Shown: one piece after another, positions 42,030 to 49,787 of the stretch
Layout: each line of letters begins with the position of its first letter
How positions within the stretch are numbered: the stretch's first letter is position 1
Assembly (NCBI RefSeq): GCF_024436055.1
Contig: NZ_JANFNH010000005.1
Span: 62,001-126,000 of the forward strand
Reading direction: 5' to 3'
Source: Streptantibioticus rubrisoli
GTDB taxonomy: Bacteria; Actinomycetota; Actinomycetes; Streptomycetales; Streptomycetaceae
Length of the DNA stretch: 64,000 nt
Translations under genes and position numbers: made by a program
Notes under the pieces: generated by a model
What the model saw: the letters and a program-made list of their open reading frames with translations, nothing else
Told to the model about the DNA's origin: nothing
Databases searched by the model: none

Positions 42030-43292
42030 TTGACCCGCCCCGACACCGACCACCTACTCGTCGACGCCGAGATCGACCTGCGCCCCACCCCAGCCGGTGT
42101 CGCCGCACGCCGCGCGCTCCTCGCGCACCCGGTCGTGCTCCTGGTCGGCGTCGTACTCGCCTCCTTGAACATGCGCGCCGCGCTCGCCAGCATGTCCCCG
42201 CTGGTGAGTGAGGTCAGCGCGCACTTCGGGCTCTCCTCGACGGCGAGCAGCCTGGTCACCTCGGTGCCCGTGCTCTTCCTCGGCCTCGGCGGCCTCATCG
42301 CTCCCGGCCTCGCCCGACGCTTCGGCACCGAACTGGTGCTGTTCTGCGCCCTGGTGCTGCTCGGCATCGGCATCCTGGTGCGCGTCCTGCCCTCCGCCGG
42401 GGCGCTCTATGGCGGCGGCCTGCTCGCCGGTACCGCGATAGCCCTGCTCAACGTCCTTATGCCGGGCCTGATCAAGCGCGACTTCCCGGACCGCGCCGCC
42501 TCGATGACCTCCGTCTACACCGGCGCGATGATCACCGGTGCCACGCTCGCCGCCGCGACCTCCGTGCCGCTGGAGAAGGCGTTCGGCGGCAGTTGGCAGG
42601 CGTCGTTGGCCACCTGGTCGCTGCTCGCGGGCGTCGCCGCCCTCGCCTGGCTGCCGCAGGTGATCATCGCGCGCGGCCGAACCGGCCGTGAGTCCAGGGC
42701 CGTTGCGGCACCTGGGTCCGGCAGCAGCGTGTGGCGCAACGCGCTCGCCTGGCAGGTCACCGGGTTCATGGCGCTGCAGTCGCTGTGGACGTACGTACTG
42801 ATCGCCTGGCTTCCGACGATCCTCACCGACCACGGAATGAGCCGTTCCACGGCCGGTGCCGTCTTCGCCTTCAACACCCTCGTCCAACTCGCGGGCGCCT
42901 TCGGGGTACCGCTGCTCGCGGGCCGGATGAGCAGCCAGCGCCTGCTGGTCGTCCTGGTCACCGGCCTGGTCGGCGCCGGGTACGCGGGCCTGCTGGCCGC
43001 GCCCGCCGCGTACGCCTGGCTGTGGGCCGCACTGCTCGGCGTCGGCCAGGGCGGCGGCATCGGCCTGGCGCTCGCCCTGATCGTGCTGCGCGCGGGCGAC
43101 GCCCACACCGCCGCACGCCTCTCGGGCATGTCCCAGACGGTCGGCTACCTGGTGGCCGCGGCGGGCCCCTTCGCGGCGGGCGCCCTGTACCAGGCGACGG
43201 GCAACTGGACGGCACCACTGGTCGTCATGCTCGGCGTCTGCCTGACGGCTCTACTGGTCGGCCTGGCAGCCGCACGGCGCCGCACGATCTAA
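42030..43292 (+). CDS. MFS transporter of the CynX/NimT group
   Basis: A 420-residue, 12-helix carrier from a TTG with GGAG 6 nt upstream. The first helix LASLNMRAALASMSPLVSEV is typical of the CynX/NimT cyanate/nitroimidazole transporter group. GGLIAPGLARRFGTE gives the motif A region. Many members export or take up small organic anions. Its gene follows the GntR regulator closely, which suggests a carboxylate or amino-acid-like substrate. Confidence 0.88.
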   Translation: MTRPDTDHLLVDAEIDLRPTPAGVAARRALLAHPVVLLVGVVLASLNMRAALASMSPLVSEVSAHFGLSSTASSLVTSVPVLFLGLGGLIAPGLARRFGTELVLFCALVLLGIGILVRVLPSAGALYGGGLLAGTAIALLNVLMPGLIKRDFPDRAASMTSVYTGAMITGATLAAATSVPLEKAFGGSWQASLATWSLLAGVAALAWLPQVIIARGRTGRESRAVAAPGSGSSVWRNALAWQVTGFMALQSLWTYVLIAWLPTILTDHGMSRSTAGAVFAFNTLVQLAGAFGVPLLAGRMSSQRLLVVLVTGLVGAGYAGLLAAPAAYAWLWAALLGVGQGGGIGLALALIVLRAGDAHTAARLSGMSQTVGYLVAAAGPFAAGALYQATGNWTAPLVVMLGVCLTALLVGLAAARRRTI

Positions 43293-43340
43293 GCCGCACG
43301 ACTAAAGGTTGTGGACAGTCGCTCCGCAGGGCGGAGGGGC

Positions 43341-43366
43341 ACCTCCCAGCGGTAGCTGGGGGAGGG
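43341..43366. terminator. Hairpin between convergent MFS and hypothetical genes
   Basis: CCTCCCAGC pairs with GCTGGGGGAGG with one bulge, around 43342-43366. A smaller hairpin CTCCGC/GCGGAG precedes it (43322-43336). Confidence 0.6.
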
Positions 43367-43395
43367 GTGGGCACAACCGGCCCGCACCGGCTCCA

Positions 43396-43824
43396 TCACC
43401 GCACCCGGGCCGCCCCCAACCGCAGACGGCCCCCAAGCGTGCTCACCCCCAGATACTCCTCAACCCGCTCCCGAGGCGAGCACCGCGCCAAAGGATCCAG
43501 CCCCACAAGCAAAAGCACCGGCCCCCCGCCTCCCACGAACGCCGACCACCGCTCCCCCACCTCCACCTGCACCCGGTGCGCGCAACCGTCCAGTTGGACC
43601 ACCGCCCGCCCCGGCCCCACCAACGTCACCCGCGCCCCCGTGTCCGGCACCCGGGTACACGGCGGCACCAGCCCCAACGCCTTCGCGAGCCCGGTCAACT
43701 CCCGCTCCACCGCCCTCGCGTCAGGATGCGCCAGCAGCAGGAACGCGACCGGCCCCGCACTGGTGCGCTCCAACCACGCCCAGGACGCCAGCGAGTTGAC
43801 GAACCCGGGCGTGGGCGTCGCCAT
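43396..43824 (-). CDS. Small hypothetical protein coupled to an RsbW-like gene
   Basis: A 142-residue protein of unknown family starting MATPTPGF. It shows an alpha/beta pattern (SAGPVAFLLLAHPDARAVERELTGLAKALGL, ARVTLVGPGRAVVQLDGC, RWSAFVGGGGPVLLLVGL) and no signal peptide or membrane span. Its ATG overlaps the stop of the RsbW-like gene (ATGA), so the two are translated together. Its place beside a WhiJ-like set suggests a developmental or stress role, which is inference only. Confidence 0.7.
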   Translation of the reverse strand: MATPTPGFVNSLASWAWLERTSAGPVAFLLLAHPDARAVERELTGLAKALGLVPPCTRVPDTGARVTLVGPGRAVVQLDGCAHRVQVEVGERWSAFVGGGGPVLLLVGLDPLARCSPRERVEEYLGVSTLGGRLRLGAARVR

Positions 43825-44249
43825 CACGCGCCCTCCCGCAACAGCACCCACACCTGCTTGCCGCCGCCCTCGACCGGCGAAGTCCCCCACAGGTCCGCGG
43901 TGTTCGCGACGATAAACATCCCCCGGCCACTTTCCCCGAGCCAGTTCTCCCCCTCCACCACCACCGGCAGCACGCTCGACTGATCGCGCACGGCCGCCCG
44001 TACCCCCTCCGGCATGTTCTCCAGAACGAGCTCGCACTCCGACGGGTTCACATGGCGGTGCACGTTGGCCAGTATTTCCGTCACACAGACCACGGCCGAG
44101 TCGATCAGCCCAGTTCGTCCCCACAGCCGCAGATAGGCGCTGACAATCCGCCGTACGGCGCCGAACTGGGCGGGTTCCGCGCGGAGTTGAAGTCGGCACA
44201 GGCCCGACGTCGTCACGATGGGTGGAGATTCCAGCGTCATACCTTCCAC
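43824..44249 (-). CDS. RsbW/AbaA-like ATP-binding protein with weakened G1 box
   Basis: A 141-residue GHKL-fold protein. The N box is recognisable (VTEILANVHRHV) and the G2 box intact (SGRGMFIVANTADLWG). The G1 motif, normally DxGxxxP, reads DQSSVLP with Ser in place of Gly. It is of the anti-sigma kinase type often found next to XRE/DUF397 pairs in Streptomyces. GTG 44249 and ATG 44240 are alternative starts. It is divergent to the XRE gene. Whether it binds ATP is open. Confidence 0.8.
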   Translation of the reverse strand: MEGMTLESPPIVTTSGLCRLQLRAEPAQFGAVRRIVSAYLRLWGRTGLIDSAVVCVTEILANVHRHVNPSECELVLENMPEGVRAAVRDQSSVLPVVVEGENWLGESGRGMFIVANTADLWGTSPVEGGGKQVWVLLREGA

Positions 44250-44356
44250 GTTCCCGGCCCGAAGCTAGCCTGACCAGGCAGGAACGGATCGCACACCAAA
44301 GTGTGCGTTCCGTAATCATGTGCTGTGGTGAGAGCGTGACACCGGGGAGGCGTGAG

Positions 44357-45172
44357 GTGGCGGCCAAGGACGAAGGCTCCGACAGCATGCGCATGTTCGG
44401 CGCGATCAGCAAGGCGCTGCGCACGGCGGCCGGAATCAGCCAGGAGGCGCTGGGGGAGCACGTCGGCTACTCCAAGTCCCTTGTTCAGGGCGTGGAGAGC
44501 GGCACGAGAATGCCGAGCCAGCGGTATGTGGAGCTGGCGGATCCGTTCCTAGATGCCAACGGGACGCTGCTGGCCGCTGCGGCGCATCTGTCGCGGGAGC
44601 GGTTCCCGTCGTGGTTCATCGATTACTTGGAGGCGGAGAAGACCGCCCTCAGCCTGTGGGTTTACGACACGCAGGTGATCAACGGCCTGCTCCAGACCGA
44701 GGAGTACGCGCGAGCAGTCTTCAGCGCTAGGTGCCCGGCTCTAGAGGAAGAGGACATCGAAGCCCGCGTTCAAGCGCGGCTGGAGCGCCAGAGTCTGCTA
44801 ACCCGCAAGAAGCCGCCGTGCATGATGTCGTTCGTCATGGAGGAGTGGCTGCTTTACCGCCGCATCGGCGGACTGGACGCCCATAGGGGGCAGTTGGAAC
44901 ATTTGTTGGAGCTATCGGAGCGGCGGAACGTCTCCATCCAGATCATGCCGACGGTATGCGAGTCACACGCCGGATTCAACGGCCCCATGCACCTGCTGGA
45001 GACACCAGCGCACCAGTGGCTCGTGTACGTGGAAGGCCAGAAGGTAGGCGTGATGATCGATGATCCAGATCAGGTAAGCGAGTTGTACCAGCGATATGCG
45101 ATGATCCGGAGCCAAGCCCTCGCACCGGGTGACTCCGTGAAGTTGATCGAGAAGCTGCTAGGGGAGCTATGA
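44357..45172 (+). CDS. WhiJ-like XRE regulator with DUF5753-type C-terminus
   Basis: A 271-residue regulator. The GTG at 44357 has GGGGAGG at 6 nt spacing and is strongly preferred over the frame start 44222, which would overlap the divergent gene. The helix-turn-helix covers about 10-70 (ISQEALGEHVGYSKSLVQGVESG). The rest is the C-terminal domain typical of WhiJ-type proteins, with PSWFIDYLEAEKTALSLWVYDTQVINGLLQTEEYARAVF and later FNGPMHLLE. In S. coelicolor WhiJ-type proteins work with a small DUF397 protein; here that gene overlaps the stop by ATGA. Codon use is a little less GC-biased than its neighbours. Confidence 0.9.
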   Translation: MAAKDEGSDSMRMFGAISKALRTAAGISQEALGEHVGYSKSLVQGVESGTRMPSQRYVELADPFLDANGTLLAAAAHLSRERFPSWFIDYLEAEKTALSLWVYDTQVINGLLQTEEYARAVFSARCPALEEEDIEARVQARLERQSLLTRKKPPCMMSFVMEEWLLYRRIGGLDAHRGQLEHLLELSERRNVSIQIMPTVCESHAGFNGPMHLLETPAHQWLVYVEGQKVGVMIDDPDQVSELYQRYAMIRSQALAPGDSVKLIEKLLGEL

Positions 45173-45414
45173 GCGCCGAACTCACATGGTTTAAGAGCAG
45201 CTACAGCGGCGACGAGGGCGGCGCGTGCATAGAGGTGGCCCTGGACTGGCGGAAGTCCAGCCACAGCGGCAGCCAGGGCGGTCAATGTGTCGAGGTCGCA
45301 ACCTGCCCCAAGGCCATCCACGTCCGGGACTCCAAGGACCCCCAAGGCCCCACCCTCACCTTCACGCCTGACGCGTGGACGTCCTTCCTGGCGGCGGCGC
45401 CGCAAATAGGCTGA
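45169..45414 (+). CDS. DUF397 protein with an internal duplication
   Basis: An 81-residue protein. A DUF397 domain usually begins LxWxKSSxSGxxGGxCVEVA. Here this 20-residue half occurs twice in tandem (residues 5-24 and 25-44), encoded by adjacent 60-bp units (45181-45240 and 45241-45300), before a single C-terminal half (HVRDSKDPQGPTLTFTPDAW). DUF397 proteins act as small partners of WhiJ-type XRE regulators. The overlap with the XRE stop codon (ATGA) fits a one-to-one complex. The duplicated half could alter that contact. Confidence 0.88.
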   Translation: MSAELTWFKSSYSGDEGGACIEVALDWRKSSHSGSQGGQCVEVATCPKAIHVRDSKDPQGPTLTFTPDAWTSFLAAAPQIG

Positions 45415-45447
45415 TTCCCGGCACCCAGGCCGGGTATCCATACCTAC

Positions 45448-46263
45448 GTGCCCGTGCACGTAGGTACCTCGGGATGGATGTACCGGGATTGGCGCGAGGT
45501 CCTCTACCCGGCAGGGTGCCCGCAACGCCTGTGGCTGGAGGAGTACGCGAAGCGCTTCCTCACCGTCGAGAACAACGGCGCCTTTTACCGGCTGCCGACG
45601 GCCGAAACCTTCGCCGAGTGGCGCGACCGTACGCCCGACGGGTTTGTCATGGCCGTGAAGGCCAGCCGCTACCTGACCCACATCAAGCGCTTGCGGGAAC
45701 CGGAGGAACCGGTGGAGCGTCTGATGTCCCGCGCCGAGGCGCTGGGACCGCGCCTCGGCCCCGTACTGCTTCAGCTACCCCCGACGCTCCGCGCGGACGC
45801 GGAGACCCTGGGGTCGCTGGACGCCTGCCTGACCGCGTTCCCGAAGGGCACCCGCGTGGCCGTCGAACCACGCCACGAGTCGTGGTGGACCCCCACCCTC
45901 CGCGCTTTGCTGGAGCGCCACCGCGCCGCCCTGTGCTGGGCGGACTGGCGGGCTCGGCCCACCGGACCGCTGTGGCGTACCGCCGACTGGGGCTACGTCC
46001 GCTTCCACGTGGGCATCGCCCACCCCTGGCCGCGCTACGGCCGCCAGGCCCTGACCACCTGGGTGCGACGCATCACGGAGACCTGGCCGGACGCGTCCGA
46101 CGTGTACGCGTACTTCAACAACGACCCGGGCGGCGCGGCCGTACTGGACGCGGAAACCTTCCTCCGCGCCCTATCGCGCACCCAGCAGACAGGTCAGCGC
46201 CGCCATGGCCAGCAGCGCAGCCAGGATCACGCCGAAGCGGCCGTTGGCCGTGTACGGGCTTGA
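45448..46263 (+). CDS. DUF72 protein
   Basis: A 271-residue TIM-barrel protein of the DUF72/YecE family: VGTSGWMYRDWREVLYP at the N-terminus, then FLTVENNGAFYRLP, FVMAVKASRYLTHIKRL, and VYAYFNNDPGG. The biochemical role of the family is unknown. The GTG has no Shine-Dalgarno; TATCCA lies 7 nt upstream. The last 30 residues (SRTQQTGQRRHGQQRSQ onward) do not look like the family. They lie over the oppositely read small gene at 46171-46413, so the original stop may have been lost or the overlap may be natural. Confidence 0.85.
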   Translation: MPVHVGTSGWMYRDWREVLYPAGCPQRLWLEEYAKRFLTVENNGAFYRLPTAETFAEWRDRTPDGFVMAVKASRYLTHIKRLREPEEPVERLMSRAEALGPRLGPVLLQLPPTLRADAETLGSLDACLTAFPKGTRVAVEPRHESWWTPTLRALLERHRAALCWADWRARPTGPLWRTADWGYVRFHVGIAHPWPRYGRQALTTWVRRITETWPDASDVYAYFNNDPGGAAVLDAETFLRALSRTQQTGQRRHGQQRSQDHAEAAVGRVRA

Positions 46264-46413
46264 CGCGGGGCGACGGCGGCCAATAGCGGCCCAGACGAAG
46301 CCCGGCGAACCGTCTCCCGTGTGGTGATGGTGGTGGCTGATCCCGCTGTGGTGGTGCCCGCCGAACCCCCCACCGTGGTGGCCGCCCCCACTGAATCCGC
46401 CGCCGCCGTGCAT
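46171..46413 (-). CDS. Small His/Gly-rich membrane protein
   Basis: An 80-residue protein. The first 35 residues are almost only glycine and histidine (MHGGGGFSGGGHHGGGF, then GGHHHSGISHHHHHTG), followed by a short linker and a C-terminal membrane helix (GVILAALLAMAALTCLLGA). GGAG lies 8 nt before the ATG. Histidine-rich segments often bind metals such as Ni, Zn or Cu; that is inference. It overlaps 93 bp of the DUF72 gene in convergent orientation. Confidence 0.6.
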   Translation of the reverse strand: MHGGGGFSGGGHHGGGFGGHHHSGISHHHHHTGDGSPGFVWAAIGRRRPASSPYTANGRFGVILAALLAMAALTCLLGAR

Positions 46414-46471
46414 GCCGCTCACTCCGTCCGTGATCAGTTCTGGAGCGGAGCACCTGCCCGGTTTCCGGCGG

Positions 46472-47200
46472 CTAACACATCCAGGACGCGCCAGCTTGCG
46501 TGGCGAACGCCACAATCGCGTCCAGCCGCCCGTGGTGCGCACCGTGCCAGTACACCTGCCCGCACTCCCGACACCGGACGAACGCGTCATACGTGCGCCG
46601 CGTCCCCGGCTTGAGCAGATGCACCACCGCCTCCTTGCTGACCGGCTCCAGCCCACCGTTGCACCCCATGCACCGCGTCCACGGCGCCAGCGTCGGTGCG
46701 AACCGGTCGAGTACATCGGCGAGTTGAGCGTCCGGCCGCGCTCCCCGTACGAACGCCCCGCGCCACAGACTCCGACGGAACAGCAGCCCCCGGTCCTGTG
46801 TGAGCAGAACCCTGCGTTCCGCGTTGGCCTGCGCGACCAACGCATCGTCGTCCATGTCGTTGCGGTACGCCGTGTCCAGTCCCACCAGCCGCAACCGCCT
46901 TGCCAGCGCGCCCAGATGGACGTCCAGCACGAACCGCGCGTCCTCGGTCCGCTGCGGCCGCGTCACCTCACGCACCCGCACCCGCTCCCCACCCCGCGGC
47001 CGGTACGTGTCCGCCACCGCCCGCCCGTCGACCTCCAGCGCGCCGACCTCCGTCAGCGGCACCCCGATCGACTGCACCACATGCCCGAGCGACGACGTCC
47101 CGTCCACCACCACCCGCACCCCCGACGCCCCCCGGTTCCGCGCCGCAAGGAAAAACCGCAGGTCATCCGCTACAAAGACCCGCAGCTCAGCACCACTCAC
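46472..47200 (-). CDS. Mut7-C RNase domain protein with ubiquitin-like N-terminus
   Basis: A 242-residue protein. Residues about 1-80 are a ubiquitin-like fold (LRVFVADDLRFFLAARNRGA to RGGERVRVREV). Residues about 90-170 match the Mut7-C RNase domain, a PIN-type nuclease (FVLDVHLGALARRLRLVGLDTAYRND, RRVLLTQDRGLLFRR). A zinc ribbon (CMGC, CREC) closes the protein. An RNA-processing or degrading role is expected. The GTG at 47200 directly follows GGAAGG, an unusually short spacing, so the start is approximate. Confidence 0.85.
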   Translation of the reverse strand: MSGAELRVFVADDLRFFLAARNRGASGVRVVVDGTSSLGHVVQSIGVPLTEVGALEVDGRAVADTYRPRGGERVRVREVTRPQRTEDARFVLDVHLGALARRLRLVGLDTAYRNDMDDDALVAQANAERRVLLTQDRGLLFRRSLWRGAFVRGARPDAQLADVLDRFAPTLAPWTRCMGCNGGLEPVSKEAVVHLLKPGTRRTYDAFVRCRECGQVYWHGAHHGRLDAIVAFATQAGASWMC

Positions 47201-47314
47201 CCTTCCAGCCTGCCACGGTGCCCGCCGCCGCGACGGCAGCGCGTTCCCGCCGCCGCGACGAGCAGCCAACGACGCGGTCCGGCGGCGCCGAACCCACCGC
47301 GCCCCAGCCGGGGG

Positions 47315-48106
47315 CTAGATCTCCTGCCACCCGACGGAGTCGTACAGCTCCACCAACCCCCGCATGCGCTCCACGTCGACCGGAAGCTCCACCCCGTCGA
47401 TCCGCCCCACCGCCACGATCCCCCTGGCGTTGCAGACGAACGCCCCGTCGTAGGAGGCGACTTCCACCAACCGCACAACCGCCCGCCGCGAAGGCGTACC
47501 CCGTTCAGCCAGCGCACCCTCGATCAACTGCATGGTGATCCCATGCAGCATCGGCGCCTCCGGCCAGACGATGGTCGGACCGGCGAAGAACCCGATGTTG
47601 GCGATCGCTCCTTCCGCCACCACCGCATCGGGACCGACGAGCAACGCATGGTCGAACCCCTCCCGCTGCGCCTGCCGCTCATGATGCTGTTGCCCGAACC
47701 CTCCGAGGTGCTTGATGTGCGCCACCGGCCGCAGGTACCGCACCGCCCGCAACCGCTGCGGATGATCCGGATCATCCGCAGGCGGCTTGACCGTGACCAG
47801 GACCGACGGCGGCAGACCCACCTCAGGCTGGAACGCGTAGACCCGCACCGACGCGTCCACGACATCCGTCCCAAGGGCGTGCCGCACCAGCTCCCGGACC
47901 CGGTCGGCGTCCAACCCGACCCCGAACAGCTCCCGCGAGGCCGCGTCCAGCCTCCGCAGATGCAGCTCCAGGCCCCGGGTCTTCCCGCCGCGCACCTGCA
48001 TGGCCGTGAAGTGGCCGTACGGGAACGTGGCCAGGAACCCCAACTGCTCAGCGGTGGCCGGGTGTCCGTCAATCTCGATCCGTGAGGTGATCGCCGAGGT
48101 CTCCAC
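47315..48106 (-). CDS. Class IV aminotransferase family PLP enzyme
   Basis: A 263-residue protein of fold type IV, as in branched-chain aminotransferases and aminodeoxychorismate lyase. The phosphate- and PLP-site features are YGHFTAMQVRGGKTRGLELHLRRLDAA, a lysine in HIKHLGGFGQQ that would bind PLP, and the glutamate loop VVAEGAIANIGFF. Substrate is not clear from sequence. The GTG is 7 nt after TACCCT, which lies 4 bp beyond the stop of the upstream permease gene, so it has its own leaderless promoter. Confidence 0.85.
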   Translation of the reverse strand: METSAITSRIEIDGHPATAEQLGFLATFPYGHFTAMQVRGGKTRGLELHLRRLDAASRELFGVGLDADRVRELVRHALGTDVVDASVRVYAFQPEVGLPPSVLVTVKPPADDPDHPQRLRAVRYLRPVAHIKHLGGFGQQHHERQAQREGFDHALLVGPDAVVAEGAIANIGFFAGPTIVWPEAPMLHGITMQLIEGALAERGTPSRRAVVRLVEVASYDGAFVCNARGIVAVGRIDGVELPVDVERMRGLVELYDSVGWQEI

Positions 48107-48113
48107 GCGGGCC

Positions 48114-48119
48114 AGGGTA
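48114..48119 (-). promoter_or_regulatory. Leaderless-type -10 of the class IV aminotransferase gene
   Basis: TACCCT on the minus strand, exactly 7 nt before the GTG at 48106. No Shine-Dalgarno. Confidence 0.5.
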
Positions 48120-48122
48120 TTC

Positions 48123-48851
48123 CTACTCCTCGCCCGCCAGCGTCAGCGCCCGCAGCCTGCGTCCCGCGAACCAGGTCGCCACCAGCGTCACGCCCACCAG
48201 CAGGACCACCGCCGTCGGCAGCGCCACGTCGGAGGAGACCGCACCGCCATCCGCCACCTTGGCGGCCAGCGCCAACGCCCACTGCTGAACGCTCAACGTC
48301 CGCGCTCCCGGCACCAGATTGCCTATCAGCGACTCCCATACCAGCGCGTACACCAACCCCGCGACCACCGCGTGCCGCGTGACAACGCCCAGCAGCAGGA
48401 ACACCGCGCTGTACGTGAGCGAGGCCACCGCCGCCGCGACCCCGAAGGCCACCGCGAGGTGCTGGCTGTTGCCGTCGAGTATCAGGCCCGCCAGGAACGT
48501 CGGTATGGCGGCGAAGCCCACCGAGACCAGCATGGCGACCAGCAGTTTGGTGAGGATGATCGTCGGCCGCTTCACCGGCTTGGAAAGCAGATAGGCGATC
48601 GAGCCGTCATCGATCTCCGGGGCGATCGCGCCGGTACCGGCGATCACCCCGATCAGCGGAACCATGGTGGCCAGCGCGAACCCGGACAGCACCTCGCGTG
48701 CCGTGGAGTCATCGGCGCCGGTCAGCGCCCGCACCGCGGCGGAGATGACGAGCAGCAGCAGCGGCAGCGCGAACAGGATCGCCGCGCGGCGCCTGCCGAG
48801 CAGCGCCCGGTAGGTCAGCCTGGCGACGGTCGGGTGGTACACCGTGGACAT
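48123..48851 (-). CDS. ABC-2 type permease (second system)
   Basis: A 242-residue membrane protein with about six helices. Typical ABC-2 features are YRALLGRRRAAILFALPLLLLVISA, the EIDDGSIAYLLSKPVKRPTIILTKLLVA segment that contacts the ATPase, and a tail ending LRALTLAGEE. The ATG at 48851 has GGGAG 8 nt upstream. It lies 13 bp after its ATPase gene. It is the last gene of a four-gene operon with two complete two-component exporters. Confidence 0.88.
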   Translation of the reverse strand: MSTVYHPTVARLTYRALLGRRRAAILFALPLLLLVISAAVRALTGADDSTAREVLSGFALATMVPLIGVIAGTGAIAPEIDDGSIAYLLSKPVKRPTIILTKLLVAMLVSVGFAAIPTFLAGLILDGNSQHLAVAFGVAAAVASLTYSAVFLLLGVVTRHAVVAGLVYALVWESLIGNLVPGARTLSVQQWALALAAKVADGGAVSSDVALPTAVVLLVGVTLVATWFAGRRLRALTLAGEE

Positions 48852-48863
48852 GTCGTTCACTCC

Positions 48864-49787
48864 CTATGCCGCGACCAGGTAGGAGAAGACGCTTTCCAGC
48901 GACTCGTCGGAGGGCGACACCTCGTAGAGCCGGATGCCGTGCTCGCGGGCGACACGCGGCAGCAGTTCGGTGAAGCGCGCGAAGTCGACGGCCTGGATGC
49001 GCAGCGCGCCGCGCCCCGCCTCTATGCCGAGTTCCAGACCTGTCGTACTGTCGTCGGCGATCAGCGCCGCGGCCAGCGCGCGGTCGTCGCTGGACCGCAC
49101 CAGGTAGCGGTGCGGGCGGTCGGTCATCAACCTGCGGATCTTGCGGAAGTCACCCGACGCCGCATGCCGCCCGGCGACGATCACCTCGATGTGGTGGGCG
49201 AGCTGCTCGACCTCCTCCAGGATGTGCGAGGAGAACAGGACGGTCCGGCCCTCGGCACCCATCTGCCGTAGCAGATCCATCAGTTGGAGCCGCTGACGCG
49301 GGTCCATCCCGTTGAACGGCTCGTCGAGCAGTAGCACCGACGGATCGTGGACCAGGGCGGAGGCCATCTTGACCCGCTGCCGCATGCCCTTGCTGTAGGT
49401 GTCGATGCGGCGGCCCTGCGCGTACTCCATCTCCACCGTGGCCAGCGCCTTGCGCGCCGCCGCCTCAGGGTTCGGCAGACCGTGCAACTCCGCGTTGGCC
49501 AGTACGAATTCGGCTCCGGTGAGGAAGTCGTACATCGACTCGCGCTCGGGCACGATGCCGATGTGCCGGTACGCCCGCTCGTTGCGCCAGATGGTCTGGC
49601 CGTCGAGCGTGACGCTGCCCGTGGAGGGCGCCAGGAAGCCGCCCATCATGTTGATCAGGGTGGACTTTCCGGCCCCGTTGGGACCCAGCAGTCCGGTCAC
49701 GCCGGGCCCGATGGTCATGCTGACGTCGTTGACGGCGACGACGTTGCCGAACCAGCGAGAGACATTGTCGATCGTTACGGTGGTCAT
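48864..49787 (-). CDS. ABC transporter ATPase (second system)
   Basis: A 307-residue ATPase with Walker A GPNGAGKST, signature YSKGMRQRV, Walker B LLLDEPFNGMD and H loop SSHILEEVE; about 80 C-terminal residues extend beyond the core. This matches subfamily DRA/CcmA-type exporters. The ATG overlaps the stop of the upstream permease gene (ATGA). It pairs with the permease at 48123. Substrate unknown. Confidence 0.92.
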   Translation of the reverse strand: MTTVTIDNVSRWFGNVVAVNDVSMTIGPGVTGLLGPNGAGKSTLINMMGGFLAPSTGSVTLDGQTIWRNERAYRHIGIVPERESMYDFLTGAEFVLANAELHGLPNPEAAARKALATVEMEYAQGRRIDTYSKGMRQRVKMASALVHDPSVLLLDEPFNGMDPRQRLQLMDLLRQMGAEGRTVLFSSHILEEVEQLAHHIEVIVAGRHAASGDFRKIRRLMTDRPHRYLVRSSDDRALAAALIADDSTTGLELGIEAGRGALRIQAVDFARFTELLPRVAREHGIRLYEVSPSDESLESVFSYLVAA

